Shown here: positions 18,555 to 27,433 of the stretch, one piece after another
How the letters are laid out: the number at the start of each line of letters is the position of its first letter
Position numbering within the stretch: the stretch's first letter is position 1
Source: Bacteroidales bacterium
Lineage (GTDB): Bacteria > Bacteroidota > Bacteroidia > Bacteroidales > UBA932
Length of the DNA: 64,000 nucleotides
NCBI GenBank assembly: GCA_017469425.1
Contig: JAFUGJ010000036.1
Coordinates: 186,001-250,000 of the forward strand
Reading direction: 5' to 3'
Position numbers and translations under genes: made by a program
Notes under the pieces: generated by a model
Database searches by the model: none
What the model saw: the letters and a program-made list of their open reading frames with translations, nothing else
Told to the model about the DNA's origin: nothing

Positions 18555-19004
18555 ATGAAAACCAAACTTTTACTCCTTTCCCTGCTGGCATTTGCCGCAG
18601 TTGCATGCAACAAGTCCGACAAAGAAGCGGACGCACCCCGGGCCGGTGATTTCAAGGGCGTAGTCACGGTTACTTTCCAGGAAAGCGACTTCGACAATGA
18701 AGATATTTCCGTAAGTTACAGCCCCTCGGAAGACGGAAACAGCGCCGAACTCAGCATCTTCCAGATAAAGTTCGTGCCCCAGATGCCCGTTACCATAGAT
18801 GTAACCATCCCCTCAATCAAGGTTGCCGCCATAAAGGACGGGGTGTCGCTCAGCTGCGACAGCGTGGTGCCCCTCGCGATGGGCGGAGAATACCCGCGCT
18901 ACACGGTGACCGGATTGAGCGGAACCATTATCGGCGACGACATGACCTTCAGCCTCAAGTTTGGAGACTACCCCACCTCATTCAAGGGCAAAAGGGTCAA
19001 ATAG
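18555..19004 (+). CDS. Calycin-like lipoprotein paired with a TonB receptor
   Basis: A 149-residue protein. The ATG at 18555 gives a clean lipoprotein signal (LLAFAAVACNKS). The rest is a run of short beta-strands (FKGVVTVTFQESDF, AELSIFQIKFVPQMPVTIDV, YTVTGLSGTIIGDDMTFSLKF), consistent with the calycin-like small barrels found beside outer-membrane receptors in Bacteroidales. An upstream in-frame ATG at 18498 would sit inside the receptor gene and remove the signal peptide. It probably binds or presents the ligand of the receptor encoded 4 bp upstream. The family assignment is by overall pattern and is moderate. Confidence 0.65.
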   Translation: MKTKLLLLSLLAFAAVACNKSDKEADAPRAGDFKGVVTVTFQESDFDNEDISVSYSPSEDGNSAELSIFQIKFVPQMPVTIDVTIPSIKVAAIKDGVSLSCDSVVPLAMGGEYPRYTVTGLSGTIIGDDMTFSLKFGDYPTSFKGKRVK

Positions 19005-19047
19005 TGTGCACATGGCCTTCATTTATGCAGATTACAAAGAAAATTTG

Positions 19048-19055
19048 TATATTTG
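19048..19055 (+). promoter_or_regulatory. -7 box of cdd
   Basis: TATATTTG, 19 nt before the ATG. Arms GCCTTCA (19015-19021) and TGAAGGC (19054-19060) flank it as an inverted repeat. Confidence 0.6.
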
Positions 19056-19074
19056 AAGGCTATAACACTGCTTT

Positions 19075-19548
19075 ATGACCGATAAAAACATAAATATCAA
19101 CTTCAAAGAGTACGCTTCCTTCGATGAACTTGAGACGGCTGACCGCGAACTTGCCGAGGCTGCCGTGGATGCGATGAAAGGGTCCTATGCCCCCTATTCC
19201 CACTTCAATGTAGGCGCCGCAGTACGGCTCGGCAACGGGCAGATAGTAATGGGAGCGAATCAGGAGAACGCAGCCTTCCCTTCCGGGCTTTGCGCCGAGC
19301 GGACGGCGATGTTCGCCGCAGGAGCCCAGTACCCCGACCAGGATATGGTGTCCATCGCCATCGCCGGAGGCGTCATGGGGCGTCTTGCCAAATCCCCGGC
19401 CACCCCTTGCGGGGGCTGCAGGCAGGTAATGGCTCAGTATCAGACAAAGTCAGGGAAACCCATGACCGTGCTCATGATTGGCGAAGGCCGGATATGGAAG
19501 TTTGAGAAGGTGGATGACATTCTGCCCCTTATCTTTGACAGTATTTAA
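19075..19548 (+). CDS. cdd: Cytidine deaminase
   Basis: A 157-residue zinc enzyme that deaminates cytidine and deoxycytidine to uridine forms in pyrimidine salvage. The zinc and catalytic motifs are present: CAERTA (about residue 73, with the proton-shuttle Glu) and PCGGCRQ (about 112). The FNVGAAV segment forms the substrate pocket. Length is slightly above the usual 130-150 because of an N-terminal extension. It has its own -7 box and is followed by the SRP RNA gene. Confidence 0.96.
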   Translation: MTDKNININFKEYASFDELETADRELAEAAVDAMKGSYAPYSHFNVGAAVRLGNGQIVMGANQENAAFPSGLCAERTAMFAAGAQYPDQDMVSIAIAGGVMGRLAKSPATPCGGCRQVMAQYQTKSGKPMTVLMIGEGRIWKFEKVDDILPLIFDSI

Positions 19549-19559
19549 GAAAGTTTTGC

Positions 19560-19567
19560 TATATTTG
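19560..19567 (+). promoter_or_regulatory. -7 box of the SRP RNA gene
   Basis: TATATTTG ends 5 nt before the first base of the RNA closing stem. Because the RNA 5' end is fixed by pairing, this calibrates the -7-to-start distance for other promoters in the window. Confidence 0.75.
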
Positions 19568-19572
19568 CCGAC

Positions 19573-19669
19573 GGGAAAGTCGTACACGACCAGCTCCCTC
19601 CCAACTCCCCCAGGGCAGGAATGCAGCAAGGGTAAGAGGTTGTAGCGGTGCGATGTGCTAAGCTTTCCC
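19573..19669 (+). ncRNA. ffs: Signal recognition particle RNA (4.5S type)
   Basis: About 97 nt. The ends pair: GGGAAAG (19573-19579) with CTTTCCC (19663-19669). The apical part carries the SRP domain IV signature, a GGAA tetraloop within CAGGGCAGGAATGCAGCAAG. There is no Alu domain, as expected for this phylum. It binds Ffh, which is encoded at 54253-55575 in the same window. Confidence 0.9.
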
Positions 19670-19675
19670 TTTTTT
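19663..19675 (+). terminator. Terminator of ffs
   Basis: The 3' strand of the RNA closing stem runs directly into six T residues. The next ATG is only 7 nt further, so the following flavoprotein gene depends on read-through or a promoter inside ffs. Confidence 0.6.
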
Positions 19676-19681
19676 CGTACA

Positions 19682-21055
19682 ATGAAGAGCGACATCATTA
19701 TCATAGGCGGAGGGGCCGCCGGGCTGATGGCAGCCTACGGTGCTGCCTCGCAGTTGCGTGCCATGGGACGCGACGAGAGCGTGACCATCCTGGAAAAAAT
19801 GCCGCGCCCCGGGCGGAAGATAATGATTACCGGGAAAGGACGCTGCAATTTTACCAATGTCAAGGACTGGAATGCTTTCAGCGGCCATATCCGAAGCAAA
19901 TCCAACTTCGTGAAACCGGCGTTTTTCAACCTGACCCCGGAAAAACTCATTGAGTTCTTCGGCTCAGTCGGCATGGATGCCGTCGTGGAACGGGGCGACA
20001 GGGCCTTTCCCGCATCGTACCATTCCACCGATGTAATCGATGCTTTGGTGCGCTCCTGCCAAGGTGCCGGAGTGAAGATTGAAACCGAGGCCGAGGTAAG
20101 TTCCATTGAGCTTACGGAAGATGGCGGCGGGAAGCCCATCCGCTTCGAACTCAGCACTGCTGACCAGCGCAGATTCAGCTGCCGCAGACTCATCATCGCA
20201 ACCGGCGGACTTTCATATCCCAATACAGGCTCCACCGGCGACGGATACCGCTTTGCAAGCGAGACCGGCCACAGCATAACTCCCCTTTTCCCTTCCCTTA
20301 CCGCCCTTGTGCCGAAAGGCTACAAACTCACGACGGAAAAGGACCTCCACATCGACAGGGCCACTCCTTGCAGCGAATTCGGGGAAATGCTCAAGGGCAT
20401 ACAACTAAAGAATGTGGGCGCGCAGCTGCTGATTGAAGGCACGCTTGCCGACAGCGAATTCGGCGACATCGACTTTACCGACGGAGGGCTGGAAGGCCCG
20501 ATAGGATTCCAACTCAGCCGCAAGGCCGTGAAGGCCCTCATAAACGGCTCAAGGGTCAGCATCGTGCTTGACCTGAAGCATGGAGTGCCGCTTACCGAAC
20601 TCACCACACGCGTGAAAGAGCTCTGGGCGCAGATTGACAAAGACCCCCGCAGCCGGGGTGTACGGGAAAAGGAAAAATGCCGTATTCTGCTCGGCAAGCT
20701 GATGCCCTGGGAGTTGATTCCCGCTTTTCGGGCCGCTCATCCGGGCATCATCACCCTCGAACGCAGGGGCCGCACCGACACCAAAGTGTGGGTAAATCTT
20801 GTAAGCATTGCCAAAGCCCTGAAAGAGTGGAAGTTCGACATTGCGGGTCATGTGGGTTATGAACGCGCCGTGGTTACCGCCGGAGGAGTGAGCACCGACG
20901 ATGTGATTGCCAAGACGCTGGAGTCCAGAAAGGTGGAGGGGCTGTATTTCTGCGGAGAGCTGCTGGATGTAGATTCCGATACCGGCGGCTACAATCTCCA
21001 CACCGCATTCGCCACCGGCCTTCTTGCCGGACAGTCCGCCGCCAAATCCCTATAA
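19682..21055 (+). CDS. FAD-dependent oxidoreductase, HI0933/YhiN (BaiN-like) family
   Basis: A 457-residue flavoprotein. The dinucleotide-binding motif IIIIGGGAAGLMAAYG is at residues about 4-20, followed by GRKIMITGKGRCNFTN, typical of the HI0933/YhiN family. The second signature VTAGGVSTDDV and the terminal FCGELLDVDSDTGGYNLH are present. Members are annotated as aminoacetone oxidases or flavoproteins of unknown substrate. I chose the ATG at 19682; an upstream in-frame ATG at 19655 would lie inside the SRP RNA. It converges with tsaD with 2 bp between stops. Confidence 0.88.
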   Translation: MKSDIIIIGGGAAGLMAAYGAASQLRAMGRDESVTILEKMPRPGRKIMITGKGRCNFTNVKDWNAFSGHIRSKSNFVKPAFFNLTPEKLIEFFGSVGMDAVVERGDRAFPASYHSTDVIDALVRSCQGAGVKIETEAEVSSIELTEDGGGKPIRFELSTADQRRFSCRRLIIATGGLSYPNTGSTGDGYRFASETGHSITPLFPSLTALVPKGYKLTTEKDLHIDRATPCSEFGEMLKGIQLKNVGAQLLIEGTLADSEFGDIDFTDGGLEGPIGFQLSRKAVKALINGSRVSIVLDLKHGVPLTELTTRVKELWAQIDKDPRSRGVREKEKCRILLGKLMPWELIPAFRAAHPGIITLERRGRTDTKVWVNLVSIAKALKEWKFDIAGHVGYERAVVTAGGVSTDDVIAKTLESRKVEGLYFCGELLDVDSDTGGYNLHTAFATGLLAGQSAAKSL

Positions 21056-21057
21056 TC

Positions 21058-22080
21058 CTAAAAGTCTGCCATTCGCGATACGGGGGCGACATCCAGAGAG
21101 GTGCGCTCTCCGGCAAGGTAGTGGTAGTATCCGGCAATGGCTATCATGGCGGCATTGTCGGTCGTGAACTTGAATTCCGGCAGATAAGTCTTCCAACCGC
21201 GCCTGCGCCCCTCGGCCACAATCCGTTCACGCAGCCCACTGTTTGCGGACACTCCGCCACCGATGGCAATCTCCCTGATGCCGGTCTGCCTTGCGGCCTT
21301 CACCAGCTTGTCCATGAGAATGTCGATGAGGGCCTTCTGGAAAGAGGCACAGATATCCTCCTTGTTCTTTTCGATGAAATCGGGGTCTTTCGCAATCTCA
21401 TCCCGCACGAAGTACAGCAGCGAGGTCTTGATGCCGCTGAAGCTGTAATCCAGCCCTGGCACGCGGGGCTTGGCGAATTTGAACCGCTCCGGATTGCCGA
21501 GCTTGGCGAGGCGGTCGATGACCGGGCCTCCGGGATAACCCAAGCCCATCATCTTGGAACATTTGTCGAAAGCCTCCCCTACCGCATCGTCAATGGTCTG
21601 CCCGAGAATCTCGAATTCCAGGGGGGAATTTACCTTCACAATCTGGGAATTGCCTCCGGATACGAGAAGGCACAGGTATGGAAACGAAGGCTGAACCACG
21701 GGCTTGTCGGCCTGCTTCACGAATCCTGCAAGGATGTGGCCCTGAAGGTGATTCACCATAATTATCGGGATATTCAGCGCCAGGCCGAGGGCCTTTGCGA
21801 AAGAGGTTCCGACAAGCAGGGAGCCGAGCAGCCCCGGGCCCCGCGTAAAAGCGATGGCGGTAAGTTCAGAAGCCTTGACGCCGGCGCGCGACAATGCCTC
21901 GCTCACAACGGGCACAATATTCTGTTCGTGGGCCCTCGATGCGAGTTCCGGCACCACTCCGCCGTAAGCCTTGTGCACATCCTGACTTGCAATTACATTG
22001 GAGAGCAGCCAGCCGTCGCGGATGACGGCGGCGGAGGTATCGTCGCAGGAAGATTCTATTCCGAGTATGATGTCTGCCAT
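21058..22080 (-). CDS. tsaD: tRNA N6-adenosine threonylcarbamoyltransferase
   Basis: A 340-residue ASKHA-fold protein that transfers the threonylcarbamoyl group to A37 of ANN-decoding tRNAs with TsaB and TsaE. It starts ILGIESSCDDTSAAV and contains the metal-binding HxxxH motif in MVNHLQGHILAG (about 109-120), the LVSGGNSQ loop and a late GGGVSANSGLR. Length is standard. It is transcribed leftward from a promoter back to back with that of tamB. Confidence 0.97.
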   Translation of the reverse strand: MADIILGIESSCDDTSAAVIRDGWLLSNVIASQDVHKAYGGVVPELASRAHEQNIVPVVSEALSRAGVKASELTAIAFTRGPGLLGSLLVGTSFAKALGLALNIPIIMVNHLQGHILAGFVKQADKPVVQPSFPYLCLLVSGGNSQIVKVNSPLEFEILGQTIDDAVGEAFDKCSKMMGLGYPGGPVIDRLAKLGNPERFKFAKPRVPGLDYSFSGIKTSLLYFVRDEIAKDPDFIEKNKEDICASFQKALIDILMDKLVKAARQTGIREIAIGGGVSANSGLRERIVAEGRRRGWKTYLPEFKFTTDNAAMIAIAGYYHYLAGERTSLDVAPVSRMADF

Positions 22081-22101
22081 TAAAACAAAGTTTTAAACAC
22101 G

Positions 22102-22109
22102 CAAATTTA
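22102..22109 (-). promoter_or_regulatory. -7 box of tsaD
   Basis: Minus-strand TAAATTTG, 21 nt upstream of the tsaD ATG. Confidence 0.6.
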
Positions 22110-22121
22110 GTGAAAAAATAG

Positions 22122-22129
22122 TAAATTTG
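22122..22129 (+). promoter_or_regulatory. -7 box of the tamB operon
   Basis: TAAATTTG. The predicted start near 22135 leaves no in-frame ATG before the first hydrophobic codons of tamB. Confidence 0.6.
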
Positions 22130-22194
22130 TAGATTGCATATATTACGGACTTATCAAAAGGAGTAACGACATAAGCGTCCGCATCTTCGGACTG

Positions 22195-25100
22195 GTGCTG
22201 CTGTTGCTGATGACAGCCGCCCTTGCCGTGCAGTCGCCGGGAGTGCAGCAGAGGCTTGCTTCCGAGCTGATTGCGAAGGTGGACGGGAAGGTGGACGGGA
22301 AGATAAGTTTCTCACGCATAAGCCTTCAGGCGCCGGGTTCCTTTACGGTCAAGGACCTGCTCATCCTCGACGACCATCCCTACCTCGACGACGAGTTCGG
22401 CTACGGCTACGCACCTTCCGACACCATACTTTTTGCCCGGGAACTTTATGGAACAATCTCCGCACGCGCCCTTTTTTCCACCCGGAGCATCAGGCTGGAA
22501 AGGGTACAGGTCCGGGGCGTGAGCCTTAATGTCATCAACGAACCGTCGGGCTCGTTCAACAGCAACATCGCCCGCTTCATCAAATCGAAAGCCGCGCCCG
22601 GTACGGATTCCACCGCAGTGCCGGTAGTGAGCATTGGACGCATCCTGGCAGAGGATGTCCGTTTCCGCCTGGTGAATTTCCGCAAACGCAAATCCGACAA
22701 AGTTCAGCTCGGAGGCATCAATTATGCCGACCTTGAGGCCCGGGCGGAAAGCATCAGCGGAGGCGGTTTCAAATACAAGGACGGAGTCATTACCGCCTGG
22801 TGCGACGGAGCCCGCATCGAGGAGAAGAGCGGAGAGAAACTTACCATTCATCAGGGGAGGTGCAAAGTGGGGCCGCACGGCGACACGGATGTCTGGGACC
22901 TGCATTTCACCGACGAATATTCGGATGTGACCGTGAGGCACTACGCAATGTACAACAGCTGCCCCAAGGCATTCAAGCACTATACCGACCAGGTGCTGAT
23001 GAAGGCCAAGGTAGCGGGCGGGTCGCATATCGATTCCAAGACCATCAGCGCCTTTGCCCGGGGAGCGCTTACAGGAAAGGACTTCGCCCTCGACATCGAC
23101 AAACTCGAGGCTGAAGGCTTCGTGAACGATTTCAAGGTATTCAGGCTCAAGTTCACGGAATCCGACGCAGGAATCCTGGGCGACCTGTCGGCGGCGGTAA
23201 CCGGCATCAGTATTTCGTCCAACCTCATGCTGGACGCGAAGATAAACGAACTGGATTTCACCACCGCCCGGCTGACCCGCATGCTCGCACGGCTCCTTCC
23301 CGAATCCAAAATCAACATTTCCGGCATTGCCCCCGGCACCCGCTTCACCCTCAGCGGCTCGGCCAAAGGCATGCTCAACGACCTGCGCGCAGATGCCAGG
23401 CTGCGTTCGCGCTTGGGCACGGCAGGAGCCAGGGCGCATATCCTGCATTTTGCCGAAAAGCAAGTTCCCACGCGCATCGACTGCAGTATCAACACCAACG
23501 AACTCAACATAGGAGACATCATCGGCAAGGACTTCATAGGCAGATGTTCCGCAGATGCAGCCCTTAAAGCCGAACTTTCCAATGGCAACACCAGGGTCAC
23601 GGTCGATTCGCTCGTGGCAGGCAAGCTCGGACTGCTCGGATACGACTACAGCGGCATTGCGGCAACGGGTGTGTATTCCGACAACGCCTTCGACGGAAAA
23701 ATCATCTGCGCGGACCCCAACCTGAACTTCATCTTCCAAGGCATTTTCAACACCTCTCCCCGCACCAACAACGCATTGTATAAATTCTCGGCGAACATAG
23801 GCTACGCCGACCTCGCCGCCCTCAACATCGACAGGCGCGGAGGGGCTTCCAAGGTGTCGGCGCAGGTTACCACCAACTTCATGAAGATTCCGCACGGCGA
23901 CCTGCTGGGCGACATAGCCATCCACGACCTGATACTCGAAAGCGATGCGGGAGCCAAGCAGATAGGCGACATTTTCGTGAGTTCGCATTCCAACGGCGAT
24001 GTCAACCGCGCCCAGATTGAATCCTCTTTCCTCGATGCCGGATATGTGGGCAACCGCAACATAACCAACATCCTGAGGGACATCCAGACCGTAACCACAC
24101 GCCGCGAACTTCCCTCCCTGTACAGCCGCAAGGACAAAGACGGCGGCAGCGCCGGAGGACGCTACGACCTCAGCATCGACTTCCACGACTCGCGCGACCT
24201 GCTCAGCTTCGTGAAACCCGGCATGTACATTGCCGACTCCACCGCAATCGAGCTCAGGATGGACGGCAACGGCAAGCTGAACGCAAGCATACGCTCCCCC
24301 AGGCTGGCGTACCGCACCAACTACCTGAAGGGGCTGGACATCGTGCTGGACAATCTCGGCGAAAGCGCCAACCTCACCCTTATCACCGAAGAGATGAAAG
24401 TAGGCAGCGTGGGCTTCTGCAACAGCGCCTTCACCGCCTATGCCAACGACGACGACTTCTTCGCCAGCTTCCACTACGACAATATCGTGGGCATAGACAA
24501 CATGGGAGAAATATACCTCGGCGGAAGCCTCAGCAGAGACGCTTCCGACACCCTGACGGTGCATGCCAAGCCGATGTCGTCGTATGTGCGTTTCGAGGAT
24601 TCGCAGTGGGACCTCGCCGAATCGGAAATAGTTTACAGGGCGGGCGACGCCAGGCTGCACAACTTCCTCATCAGCAATGCCGACCAGTCCATCACCATCG
24701 ACGGCGGCATCTCCCGCAACAAAGCCGACACCCTCAGGCTCAGCCTCGACAATGTAGACCTCAGCCTCATGGAAGCGCTCACCGGAAAGAAGCTGGGTCT
24801 TAGCGGACGCGGTTCCGGACGGGCCATGCTGTCCTCTCCCATACTTGGCGACGCCAGAGCCTTCCTCAACTTCAGCTGCGACTCCCTGCAGGTCAACGGA
24901 GAGGATGCAGGGGCGCTTCGCATGGCGGGAGTGTGGAACAAGAAAGACGGCAGGGTCAACGCCTATCTCAGGAATACCAACGGCAAGGAAGATGCCCTCA
25001 ACCTGCGGGCTTCCTATGGCATCCTCGACAAATCCGTGAGCGGAAAGGCCGTTCTCGACAGCCTCAGGCTTGCACTTTTCGCTCCCCTCGCCGCAAAAGT

Positions 25101-26733
25101 GCTGGACGAGCTTTCCGGAAGCATCAGCGGAGAAATCAATGTTGGAGGTCGCCTGGACAGCCTGGCAATCTCCGGCAGCGGCACCAGGTTCGACAAGCTT
25201 AAAATGAAGATTGCCTATACCGGAGTTCCCTACACGGTGAACGGGCCCTTCCATATTGACGACAACGGGCTGTATTTCGACAATATCGCCATCACCGACA
25301 ATGAGGGCGGACTGGGCGTGCTCAGCGGCGGGGTCGGATTCAGGAACCTGGCAGATTTCAATCTCGACGCAATACTACGCCTCAGCAGGCTCAAGCTTCT
25401 CGGCAACCGGAACCGGGGCGGCAGCGTCTTCGGAGAGCTGTATGCAAGCGGTGATGTGACCCTGAACGGGCCCGCCGACGCCCTCGTGGCAGATGCCGAC
25501 CTCACTACCGACAAGGCCGGAGCGCTTCACATCTCCCTTGGTGGGGCATCCTCCGCCAACATCGGCGACCTTCTCACCTTCACCGACCACAGCGAAAACT
25601 ACATCGACCCTTACGAACTCATGCTGATGGAATTCCTGCAGGAAGAAGAAGTCCGTCAGAAGCAGCGCAGCAGGAATTTCGAGGCCAGGGCCCGCATTCA
25701 GGCCACCCCCAATGTGGAAGCCGTGCTCGAACTTGACAGTTCCGGCGACAACTTCCTCACCGCAAGGGGCAACGGGCTCATCACCATCGACCTCGCACCA
25801 TCCCGCAGCCGCATGGACATAGGAGGCGACTACAGCATCAGCAACGGAAAGTATCACTTCACCATCCCCGGCATAGTCACCAAGAACTTCAACATCGAAA
25901 GCGGCAGCCTGATTCGTTTCGGCGGCGACATCCTCGACAGCGAGCTCGACATCGACGCCACCTACTCGATACGCACGGACATCAACAAGCTGCTTTCCGA
26001 CAACAAGTCGGTAGCCACCCGCAGGCTCGTAAACTGCGGCATCTCCTTCAGCGACAGGCTGAGTTCGCCCAAACTCGGGTTCAGCATCGACATACCCGAC
26101 CTCGACCCGGGCACGAAATCGGAAGTGGAAAACGCACTGAACACCGAAGACAAGGTGCAGAAGCAGTTCCTCTCCCTCGTGATTGCAGGGTCCTTCCTGC
26201 AGAACGAGCAGTCCGGCATCGTCAACAACTCCAATGTCGTATTCTCCAACATGAGCGAACTCGTCTCGCGCCAGCTCAGCAACCTCCTGTCGCGCATGGA
26301 CATTCCGCTTGACCTTGGCGTGGGATACCAGCAGAATTCATCCGGCACCGACCTCTACGATGTGTCGGTGAGCACGGAGCTTTTCGACAACCGCGTGGAA
26401 GTTCACGGGTCGGTAGGCAACCGGGAGTTCGGCAACACGGCCAATCCCGAAGCCGAAATGGTTGGCGACCTGGATATCGACATCAAACTCGACAAGCCGG
26501 GAGAACTGCGCCTGAACCTCTTCTCGCATTCCGCCGACGAATACACCAGGTATCTGGATTATTCCCAGCGCAATGGCGTGGGTATCACATACCAGAAGGA
26601 GTTCAGCAAATGGAAAGACTTCTGGCACAACCTGTTCCACAGGAGAAAGAAAGTGTCGCTGGAAGAACTGCAGGAAGTGCGTCCGGCGAACGAAGAAGAA
26701 AAGAAAACAATAGAAATCGGTGCAGATGACTAA
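22195..26733 (+). CDS. TamB-type translocation/assembly module protein (DUF490)
   Basis: About 1512 residues from the GTG at 22195. A hydrophobic N-terminal anchor is followed by long stretches of amphipathic beta-strands (repeated GDI, DLDI, NISGI-type segments). The C-terminal DUF490 domain contains LDLGVGYQQNSSGTDLYDVS and ends near a charged tail (RRKKVSLEELQEV). TamB-like proteins span the periplasm and take part in outer-membrane protein assembly or lipid transport. The true start is unclear: no ATG is in frame, and the positive residues expected before the anchor (SVRIFGLVLLLL) lie upstream of the GTG. An AGGAG at 22159-22163 sits 7 nt before an in-frame ATA at 22171. It overlaps the next gene by 8 bp. 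Confidence 0.88.
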   Translation: MLLLLMTAALAVQSPGVQQRLASELIAKVDGKVDGKISFSRISLQAPGSFTVKDLLILDDHPYLDDEFGYGYAPSDTILFARELYGTISARALFSTRSIRLERVQVRGVSLNVINEPSGSFNSNIARFIKSKAAPGTDSTAVPVVSIGRILAEDVRFRLVNFRKRKSDKVQLGGINYADLEARAESISGGGFKYKDGVITAWCDGARIEEKSGEKLTIHQGRCKVGPHGDTDVWDLHFTDEYSDVTVRHYAMYNSCPKAFKHYTDQVLMKAKVAGGSHIDSKTISAFARGALTGKDFALDIDKLEAEGFVNDFKVFRLKFTESDAGILGDLSAAVTGISISSNLMLDAKINELDFTTARLTRMLARLLPESKINISGIAPGTRFTLSGSAKGMLNDLRADARLRSRLGTAGARAHILHFAEKQVPTRIDCSINTNELNIGDIIGKDFIGRCSADAALKAELSNGNTRVTVDSLVAGKLGLLGYDYSGIAATGVYSDNAFDGKIICADPNLNFIFQGIFNTSPRTNNALYKFSANIGYADLAALNIDRRGGASKVSAQVTTNFMKIPHGDLLGDIAIHDLILESDAGAKQIGDIFVSSHSNGDVNRAQIESSFLDAGYVGNRNITNILRDIQTVTTRRELPSLYSRKDKDGGSAGGRYDLSIDFHDSRDLLSFVKPGMYIADSTAIELRMDGNGKLNASIRSPRLAYRTNYLKGLDIVLDNLGESANLTLITEEMKVGSVGFCNSAFTAYANDDDFFASFHYDNIVGIDNMGEIYLGGSLSRDASDTLTVHAKPMSSYVRFEDSQWDLAESEIVYRAGDARLHNFLISNADQSITIDGGISRNKADTLRLSLDNVDLSLMEALTGKKLGLSGRGSGRAMLSSPILGDARAFLNFSCDSLQVNGEDAGALRMAGVWNKKDGRVNAYLRNTNGKEDALNLRASYGILDKSVSGKAVLDSLRLALFAPLAAKVLDELSGSISGEINVGGRLDSLAISGSGTRFDKLKMKIAYTGVPYTVNGPFHIDDNGLYFDNIAITDNEGGLGVLSGGVGFRNLADFNLDAILRLSRLKLLGNRNRGGSVFGELYASGDVTLNGPADALVADADLTTDKAGALHISLGGASSANIGDLLTFTDHSENYIDPYELMLMEFLQEEEVRQKQRSRNFEARARIQATPNVEAVLELDSSGDNFLTARGNGLITIDLAPSRSRMDIGGDYSISNGKYHFTIPGIVTKNFNIESGSLIRFGGDILDSELDIDATYSIRTDINKLLSDNKSVATRRLVNCGISFSDRLSSPKLGFSIDIPDLDPGTKSEVENALNTEDKVQKQFLSLVIAGSFLQNEQSGIVNNSNVVFSNMSELVSRQLSNLLSRMDIPLDLGVGYQQNSSGTDLYDVSVSTELFDNRVEVHGSVGNREFGNTANPEAEMVGDLDIDIKLDKPGELRLNLFSHSADEYTRYLDYSQRNGVGITYQKEFSKWKDFWHNLFHRRKKVSLEELQEVRPANEEEKKTIEIGADD

Positions 26734-27433
26734 AGGAAGGCTATACCTGATTCCCTCCCCTCTCGGGGAATACGACCCTGCGGAGGTCATTCCGGCAGGC
26801 ACACTCGGAGTACTGCGGAGCCTGCATTGCTTTGTGGTGGAAGAAGTGCGCACGGCAAGGCGCTATCTTTCAGCCGCAGGGCTCAAAGGGCATATCGCCG
26901 AACTCGAATTCCATGAACTCAACGAACATACCGCCCCCGCCGAGGTAACTTCGCTGCTGAAGCTTTTCGACTCCGGCGATGTGGGGCTCATATCCGAAGC
27001 CGGACTTCCGGCGGTAGCCGACCCTGGAGCGTCGCTGGTGGCGCTGTGCCACTCCAACGGCATACAGGTGGTGCCCCTCTGCGGCCCTTCTTCGCTGATG
27101 CTCGCACTCATGGCATCGGGGCTGGACGGGCAGAGTTTCGCATTCCGGGGGTATCTTCCAGCAAAGACGGAAGAAAGGCGGAGTGCTATACGACGCACGG
27201 AGAAAGATTCCGCCGCCCTGCACCAGACACAGATTTTCATAGAAACTCCCTACCGCAACGATGCGCTTTTGACCGACCTGATTGCAACGCTGGCTCCGGG
27301 AACCAGGCTCTGCATCGCCGCCGACATCACCCTTCCCGACTCCCTGATACTTACGAAAACCATATCCGAATGGAAAAAGAATTCAATCACGATAGGAAAG
27401 CGTCCATGCGTTTTTCTGATTTTGGCAAAATAG
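26726..27433 (+). CDS. RsmI-like SAM-dependent methyltransferase (tetrapyrrole methylase fold)
   Basis: A 235-residue protein starting MTKGRLYLIPSPLGEYDP, inside the end of tamB. It has the tetrapyrrole-methylase fold of RsmI: DVGLISEAGLPAVADPGASLV and VPLCGPSSLMLALMASGLDGQSFAFRGYLP, then QIFIETPYRN. RsmI 2'-O-methylates C1402 of 16S rRNA. The N-terminal PTPIGN-type motif is changed to PSPLGE, so this may be a second paralogue of unknown target. It is second in an overlapping five-gene operon. Confidence 0.82.
   Translation: MTKGRLYLIPSPLGEYDPAEVIPAGTLGVLRSLHCFVVEEVRTARRYLSAAGLKGHIAELEFHELNEHTAPAEVTSLLKLFDSGDVGLISEAGLPAVADPGASLVALCHSNGIQVVPLCGPSSLMLALMASGLDGQSFAFRGYLPAKTEERRSAIRRTEKDSAALHQTQIFIETPYRNDALLTDLIATLAPGTRLCIAADITLPDSLILTKTISEWKKNSITIGKRPCVFLILAK

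Noticed and set aside
19015..19060. Inverted repeat GCCTTCA/TGAAGGC around the cdd promoter
   Set aside because: The arms are only 7 bp and 32 bp apart; this can arise by chance, so it is noted but not called an operator.
22312..25254. A 980-codon antisense frame within tamB
   Set aside because: A codon-bias shadow of tamB, without signal, motif or promoter.
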